Positions 5,575 through 9,126 of a stretch of 9,126 nt of DNA are shown here, piece by piece (the stretch's first letter is position 1; each line of letters starts with the position of its first letter). A program made the translations under genes and the position numbers. This DNA comes from Propionibacteriaceae bacterium (lineage in GTDB: Bacteria; Actinomycetota; Actinomycetes; Propionibacteriales; Propionibacteriaceae). The notes below the pieces were generated by a model. It did no database searches. It was not told the DNA's origin and saw nothing but the letters and a program-made list of their open reading frames with translations. The stretch lies in contig JAIRRM010000090.1 in assembly GCA_031255975.1 (NCBI GenBank), positions 1 through 9,126 on the forward strand. The letters run 5' to 3'.

Positions 5575-6956
5575 CGGCCAACCGCCGCGCAGGCATCAAA
5601 AATCGCCTCTGACAACGTGGGATGCGCGTGTATCGTGGCGGCGATCTCTTCGACGCGCAGTTGATAGCGTTGTGCCAGCACCAACTCTGGGATGAGTTCG
5701 GCGGCGTCCGCGCCAAGGATGTGGGCACCGAGTAGTTCGTGGGTGGCGGCGTCTGCGATCACCTTGACGAATCCGACCGACTCCCCCGACCCGACCGCCT
5801 TCCCGTTCGCCGAGAACGAGAACTTGCCCACGGCCACGTCATAACCAGCGCTCACCGCCTGTATCTCGGTGTAGCCGAAACTGGCCGTTTGGGGCTGGCA
5901 GTACATGGCGCGTGGGATCATGCGGTAATCCAACGGTGCCGGGTTCAACCCGGCGATGGCCTCGGCGGCCACCCGCCCCTGTGCGGATGCGGTGTGGGCC
6001 AGCATTAGCTTTCCGGTGACGTCCCCGATGGCGTACACCCCCGGCACATTGGTGCGCATCTGTTCGTCGATGGCGATAGCGCCATGCTCGTCCAACTCCA
6101 CCCCGGCGCGCTCCAGACCGTATCCGGTGACACGCGGCTCAACGCCGATGGCCTGCAACAGCAACGCCGCCTGTAGCGCCCGGCCCTCTCCCCCGCCTAC
6201 CGGCTCGACTTTAACCTCCACCCCGCCGAACACGTCGGTGGCGCTCACCACCTTGGTGCCAGTCAGTACTTCGACGCCACGCTTGCGGAACGCCTTGGTC
6301 AACTCGTCGCTGACCTCACGCTCCTCGGCGGGCGCGAGCCGTTCCAGATACTCGACGATGCTCACTTGAACCCCGTACGAGCGCAACAGCGACGCGAACT
6401 CCAACCCAAGGGCTCCAGAGCCTGCGATAACGACGGATTGCGGCAGCCGCTCTGCCATGATGAGTTCCTGGTAAGTGGTGCTGGCGTTGCTTCCCACCGT
6501 GCCGGGCAGTTTTTTCGCAGTCGCACCCACCGCGATGATGCAGCTATCGCAGGTGATGGTGCGATCCGCCGCGCCAGGGCTGGTCACCAGCAGTTTGTGA
6601 CCGTCGATAAAGCTGCCCCAACCGTCTATCTCGGTGATGCCATGACTGCGCATCAGGAAGTGCACGCCGTTGGTCAGTCTTTCGACAGTGTCCCGACTGT
6701 GACGGTACGCGGGGCCGTAAGCCACCTGTGGCGCGCCACCGATGCCGTACTCCTCCGCATGGTGCAACACCGTGTCAGCGACGGCGGCGTGGTGTAGTAG
6801 CGCTTTGGTGGGGATGCACCCGACATTGAGACACACTCCGCCCCACCAACGTCCTTCAATGACCGCGACCCGCTGCCCCAACTCTGCGGCCCGTACCGCA
6901 GCCACATAGCCACCCGGCCCAGCACCTAATACCACCACATCGAAGTGTTCGCTCAT
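5571..6956 (-). CDS. lpdA: Dihydrolipoamide dehydrogenase (E3)
   Basis: Lpd reoxidises dihydrolipoyl groups of 2-oxoacid dehydrogenase complexes (pyruvate, 2-oxoglutarate, branched-chain) and of the glycine cleavage system, passing electrons through FAD to NAD+. The 461-residue protein has the FAD motif GAGPGG at 11-16, the redox disulfide in GGVCLNVGCIPTK (Cys42 and Cys47), the NAD-binding GSGALG at 179-184, the second FAD motif AIGD at 309-312, the interface sequence MIPRAMYCQPQTASFGYTE at 346-364, and the C-terminal HAHPTLSE with His445 and Glu450 as acid-base pair. It follows M. tuberculosis LpdC along its whole length. No lipoyl domain is fused and no E1/E2 gene is adjacent. The ATG at 6956 lies 6 nt after a TAAACT -10 element with no Shine-Dalgarno between; the TAA is an in-frame stop that bounds the start. 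It is tail-to-tail with pfkA with overlapping stop codons, and diverges from the murA-like gene. Confidence 0.96.
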   Translation of the reverse strand: MSEHFDVVVLGAGPGGYVAAVRAAELGQRVAVIEGRWWGGVCLNVGCIPTKALLHHAAVADTVLHHAEEYGIGGAPQVAYGPAYRHSRDTVERLTNGVHFLMRSHGITEIDGWGSFIDGHKLLVTSPGAADRTITCDSCIIAVGATAKKLPGTVGSNASTTYQELIMAERLPQSVVIAGSGALGLEFASLLRSYGVQVSIVEYLERLAPAEEREVSDELTKAFRKRGVEVLTGTKVVSATDVFGGVEVKVEPVGGGEGRALQAALLLQAIGVEPRVTGYGLERAGVELDEHGAIAIDEQMRTNVPGVYAIGDVTGKLMLAHTASAQGRVAAEAIAGLNPAPLDYRMIPRAMYCQPQTASFGYTEIQAVSAGYDVAVGKFSFSANGKAVGSGESVGFVKVIADAATHELLGAHILGADAAELIPELVLAQRYQLRVEEIAATIHAHPTLSEAIFDACAAVGR

Positions 6957-6962
6957 GGCTCA

Positions 6963-6968
6963 AGTTTA
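6963..6968 (-). promoter_or_regulatory. Predicted -10 element of lpdA, leaderless type
   Basis: TAAACT on the minus strand fits TANNNT and is followed by TGAGCC and the lpdA ATG, in the same 6-nt register as pncB, glnS and the murA-like gene. The upstream 40 bp are very GC-rich and show no good -35 hexamer. Confidence 0.6.
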
Positions 6969-7027
6969 GAGTGCCCACTGCCACTCCCCCGTCCAGGTGT
7001 GCGGCGGTGGAGTCTAGCGTACATGTC

Positions 7028-7043
7028 ATCTCATAAATGAGAT
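7028..7043 (+). promoter_or_regulatory. Palindromic operator candidate upstream of the HTH-MurA gene
   Basis: ATCTCAT-AA-ATGAGAT is a perfect inverted repeat with 7-bp arms and a 2-bp centre, in an AT-rich patch that stands out from the GC-rich surroundings. Taking the murA-like start codon (7074) as +1, it spans about -46 to -31, covering the expected -35 region. Size and symmetry suit an XRE-type dimer, and the gene downstream encodes such a domain, so autoregulation is the simplest inference. It could also act on lpdA, whose start is 71 bp away on the other side. A chance palindrome is possible. Confidence 0.55.
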
Positions 7044-7061
7044 ATTCACTGATTCTTTTGG

Positions 7062-7067
7062 TAGGCT
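7062..7067 (+). promoter_or_regulatory. Predicted -10 element of the HTH-MurA gene, leaderless type
   Basis: TAGGCT fits TANNNT and is followed by GACGAT and the ATG at 7074. TAG is in frame, so translation cannot begin earlier. No Shine-Dalgarno is present. At 17-nt spacing the -35 position falls on GAGATA, inside the right arm of the palindrome. Confidence 0.6.
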
Positions 7068-7073
7068 GACGAT

Positions 7074-8612
7074 ATGACCGAGATCTCTCCTGTGTATATC
7101 GGCTCGCTCATCCGGGACGCCCGCAAGCAGCGTGGCCTGACCCAAGCAGCGCTCGCAGACGCGCTCGGCACCTCGCAAAGCGCCGTTGGACGCATTGAGT
7201 CCGGCAACCAGAACCTCTCCATCGAGATGATAAACCGCATCGCCTCGGCGCTGGAAACCACCGTCATCCCAACCAGAACCACCGGCGCGATGAACTACCG
7301 CATCGCCGGACCAACGACCTTGCAGGGTTCCATCGCCACCCGATCATCCAAGAACGCCGCCGTCAGCCTGATGTGTGCCTCACTACTGAACCATGGCACC
7401 ACCGTGCTGAAGGGTATCGCGGACATCGAAGAAGTGGCCCGCATCGTGGAGGTGTTGGAATCCATTGGGGTCTCGGCCACCTGGTCACAGGGTGCGGACG
7501 AAGAACGTAACCTCACCCTGCGCCGCCCCATGACACTCGATCTTGCCAATATGGACGAGAACGCCGCCCGGCTCACCCGTTCCATCATCATGTTCCTAGG
7601 GCCATTGCTGCATGAGGTACGTGACTTCACCCTGCCGTACGCCGGAGGCTGCAAGTTGGGACAGCGCACCGTGCAACCCCATCTACAGGCGCTACGGCAT
7701 TTCGGGCTCGACGTCACCGCCCACGACGGCTGCTATCACTGTGTCGTTACCCCGGACAGCCGCCCCAAGCGTCGCATCGTGTTCACCGAACGCTCCGACA
7801 CCGCCACCGAAAACGCGCTCCTCGCGGCGGCGCTGCAACCTGGTGTTACCGAGATCCGCAATGCCAGCCCCAACTACATGGTGCAGGATTTGTGCATTTT
7901 TCTAGGAAAGCTGGGGGTGCAGGTGGGTGGCATCGGCACCACCATCCTGGTGGTAAACGGTGTCGGACACATCGATGTAGATGTGGAGTACGACATCTCC
8001 GAAGATCCGATCGAATCGATGAGCCTACTGGCCGCCGGTATCGTCACCCAGTCCGAGTTGACGGTGCAGCGCTGTCCCGTAGAGTTCCTGGAGATCGAAC
8101 TGGCCACGCTCGGTGAGAACATGGGGCTGGATTACTCCACGAGCCGAGATTATCCCTCCCATAACGGCTACACCCGGCTGGTAGATGTGACGGTACGCCC
8201 CTCGCAGTTGCACGCACCGCAAGACAAGATCCATCCGATGCCCTTCCCCGGACTCAACATCGACAATCTGCCGTTCTTCACCGTGATCGCCGCCACCGCG
8301 GCGGGCACCACGCTGATCCACGATTGGGTGTACGAAAACCGCACTATGCACTACATGAAGCTCGCGGAATTGGGAGCTGACATGCAGTTACTCGACCCGC
8401 ATCGGGTACAGATCACAGGGCCTACCAACTTCCGTGCCCGCGAGATGTTCACCCCGTCGGCGCTGCGCCCGGCGGTGTGCGCCATGATCGGCATGATGGC
8501 GGCCAAGGGTGTGAGCGTACTACGCGATGTGTACGTCATCATGCGCGGCTATGAGGCGCTGCCAAAGCGGTTGAACGCCCTCGGCGCGAACATCGAGGTC
8601 TTCCACGAGTGA
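7074..8612 (+). CDS. XRE helix-turn-helix domain fused to a MurA-like enolpyruvyl transferase
   Basis: Residues 8-62 form an XRE/Cro-type helix-turn-helix (IRDARKQRGLTQAALADALG, then SQSAVGRIESG as recognition helix). From about 73 to 512 follows an EPSP-synthase-fold domain of the MurA family, which transfers enolpyruvate from PEP to UDP-GlcNAc in peptidoglycan synthesis. Compared with E. coli MurA from memory, catalytic Cys115 is Cys193 (AGGCKLGQR), Lys22-Asn23 are Lys93-Asn94, Arg91 is Arg169, Arg120 is Arg198, Asp305 is Asp397, and Arg331, Arg371 and Arg397 are Arg423, Arg465 and Arg491. The catalytic and phosphate sites therefore look intact, and the Cys would keep it fosfomycin-sensitive. 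The uridine-contacting loop RPVDLH reads RTVQPH, and SVG (162-164) reads SDT, so the acceptor may differ. The linker is short and no membrane segment is seen. Probably a second MurA paralogue with DNA-binding ability, perhaps autoregulatory. Similar fusions are, I believe, annotated in other actinobacteria. Confidence 0.9.
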   Translation: MTEISPVYIGSLIRDARKQRGLTQAALADALGTSQSAVGRIESGNQNLSIEMINRIASALETTVIPTRTTGAMNYRIAGPTTLQGSIATRSSKNAAVSLMCASLLNHGTTVLKGIADIEEVARIVEVLESIGVSATWSQGADEERNLTLRRPMTLDLANMDENAARLTRSIIMFLGPLLHEVRDFTLPYAGGCKLGQRTVQPHLQALRHFGLDVTAHDGCYHCVVTPDSRPKRRIVFTERSDTATENALLAAALQPGVTEIRNASPNYMVQDLCIFLGKLGVQVGGIGTTILVVNGVGHIDVDVEYDISEDPIESMSLLAAGIVTQSELTVQRCPVEFLEIELATLGENMGLDYSTSRDYPSHNGYTRLVDVTVRPSQLHAPQDKIHPMPFPGLNIDNLPFFTVIAATAAGTTLIHDWVYENRTMHYMKLAELGADMQLLDPHRVQITGPTNFRAREMFTPSALRPAVCAMIGMMAAKGVSVLRDVYVIMRGYEALPKRLNALGANIEVFHE

Positions 8613-8618
8613 ATGCGG

Positions 8619-9126
8619 TTACGCCAACCGTTCGGCGGTGAAGGTGTAGCCGGGCGCGACGATGGCGTCTTGCGCCTGCACCAGGCGTAGTTCCACCCCG
8701 CCCAACTCGTCGGTGATCTTTAGCACCGAATAGACGATGGACGCGGTGGTGCCGAGCGCGTCTTGCAAGGTGGCACCTTGCAGCAGTTGGGCCAGGAACA
8801 TGGCGGCGGTGAGATCACCGGAGCCCACGAAACCAGAACCGGCGAAGGTGCGATCGATGAGCGGAGTTTCCACCTTCCAGCAACCGGTAGCGTCTACCGC
8901 GATCATGCGTACGAAATCGGCTCGGTCGCCGGTCTCCTGGGCGCTGGTGACCAGTACCGTTTCGGGGCCGAGGTCGCGCAGCGCTTGGGCTGCGGCCACG
9001 ATGTCGGCCAGCGTGTCGGTGGGCCGTCCGGTGATGTATTGCAGCTCAAACAGATTGGGGGTCATGATGTCGGCCCGCGGCGTCACCAGATCGCGCATCA
9101 TCTCCGGAATGCCGGGAGCGGCGTAA
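8619..9126 (-). CDS. pdxY: Pyridoxal kinase, C-terminal 168 residues (cut by window edge)
   Basis: A ribokinase-fold kinase of the PdxY/PdxK type that phosphorylates pyridoxal (and related vitamers) to make PLP in the salvage pathway. The visible part contains PRADIMTPNLFEL at 16-28 of the fragment, matching PRADIITPNQFEL of E. coli PdxY, then TVLVTSAQ, and the anion-hole/catalytic motif FVGSGDLTAAM at 99-109 with Asp104 as catalytic base (FVGTGDLFAAM in E. coli). The reading frame stays open to the right edge: residues upstream of the in-frame Met pair at 9101 continue the family alignment, so the true start lies outside the window. It is convergent with the HTH-MurA gene, with 6 bp between stops and no room for a separate terminator. 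PdxY and PdxK cannot be separated firmly from this fragment. Confidence 0.9.
   Translation of the reverse strand, partial: YAAPGIPEMMRDLVTPRADIMTPNLFELQYITGRPTDTLADIVAAAQALRDLGPETVLVTSAQETGDRADFVRMIAVDATGCWKVETPLIDRTFAGSGFVGSGDLTAAMFLAQLLQGATLQDALGTTASIVYSVLKITDELGGVELRLVQAQDAIVAPGYTFTAERLA

Noticed and set aside
7021..7026. ACATGT hexamer palindrome beside the 16-bp palindrome
   Set aside because: A 6-bp palindrome is common by chance and does not match the arms of the larger repeat.
8737..9126. 129-codon plus-strand open frame at the right edge
   Set aside because: It is antisense to the well-supported pyridoxal kinase and has no recognisable features.
1..9126. tRNA genes, CRISPR array, insertion sequences, riboswitches or a defence/secretion cluster
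   Set aside because: Intergenic spaces are at most about 120 bp and contain no cloverleaf, spaced repeats, terminal inverted repeats or transposase; all genes are metabolic, translational or cell-wall type.

Overview
The window reads as chromosomal housekeeping DNA from a moderately high-GC actinobacterium. The Lpd, nicotinamidase, PFK and PAC2-family proteins resemble mycobacterial homologues as I remember them, and four genes have actinobacterial-type leaderless starts. GC looks to be around 60 % by eye, and TTA leucine codons occur (for example in glnS and the murA-like gene), so it does not look like a Streptomyces. I cannot name a genus. There is no mobile element, CRISPR array or RNA gene that I can see, and no gene-free stretch longer than about 120 bp.

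Layout. 1-2519 (minus strand): a PAC2-fold protein of the Rv2714 type, then pncB (nicotinate phosphoribosyltransferase), then pncA (nicotinamidase, cut by the window edge). pncB and pncA are 8 bp apart and form an NAD+ salvage pair. 2636-5574 (plus strand): glnS (glutaminyl-tRNA synthetase), then pfkA (6-phosphofructokinase of the actinobacterial ATP/PPi group) with its own candidate promoter. 5571-6956 (minus strand): lpdA (dihydrolipoamide dehydrogenase), tail-to-tail with pfkA so that the two stop codons overlap in one TTAA. 7074-8612 (plus strand): a 512-residue fusion of an XRE-type helix-turn-helix domain to a MurA-like enolpyruvyl transferase. 8619-9126 (minus strand): the C-terminal part of a PdxY-type pyridoxal kinase, convergent with the murA-like gene across 6 bp.

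How the genes fit together. The products are central and cofactor metabolism (NAD salvage, PLP salvage, glycolysis, the E3 subunit of 2-oxoacid dehydrogenases), translation, and a cell-wall-type enzyme. I see no single multi-gene system.

The three most interesting things are these. (1) The HTH-MurA fusion keeps the catalytic Cys and the phosphate-binding Arg residues, but several nucleotide-binding positions differ from E. coli MurA. A perfect 7+2+7 palindrome lies at about -46 to -31 of its promoter, which suggests autoregulation. (2) Four genes (pncB, glnS, lpdA, murA-like) share an identical TANNNT-N6-start-codon module with no Shine-Dalgarno, predicting leaderless mRNAs. (3) glnS is unusual in an actinobacterium, and pfkA carries GGAGT where an acidic residue normally sits next to Mg-ATP.
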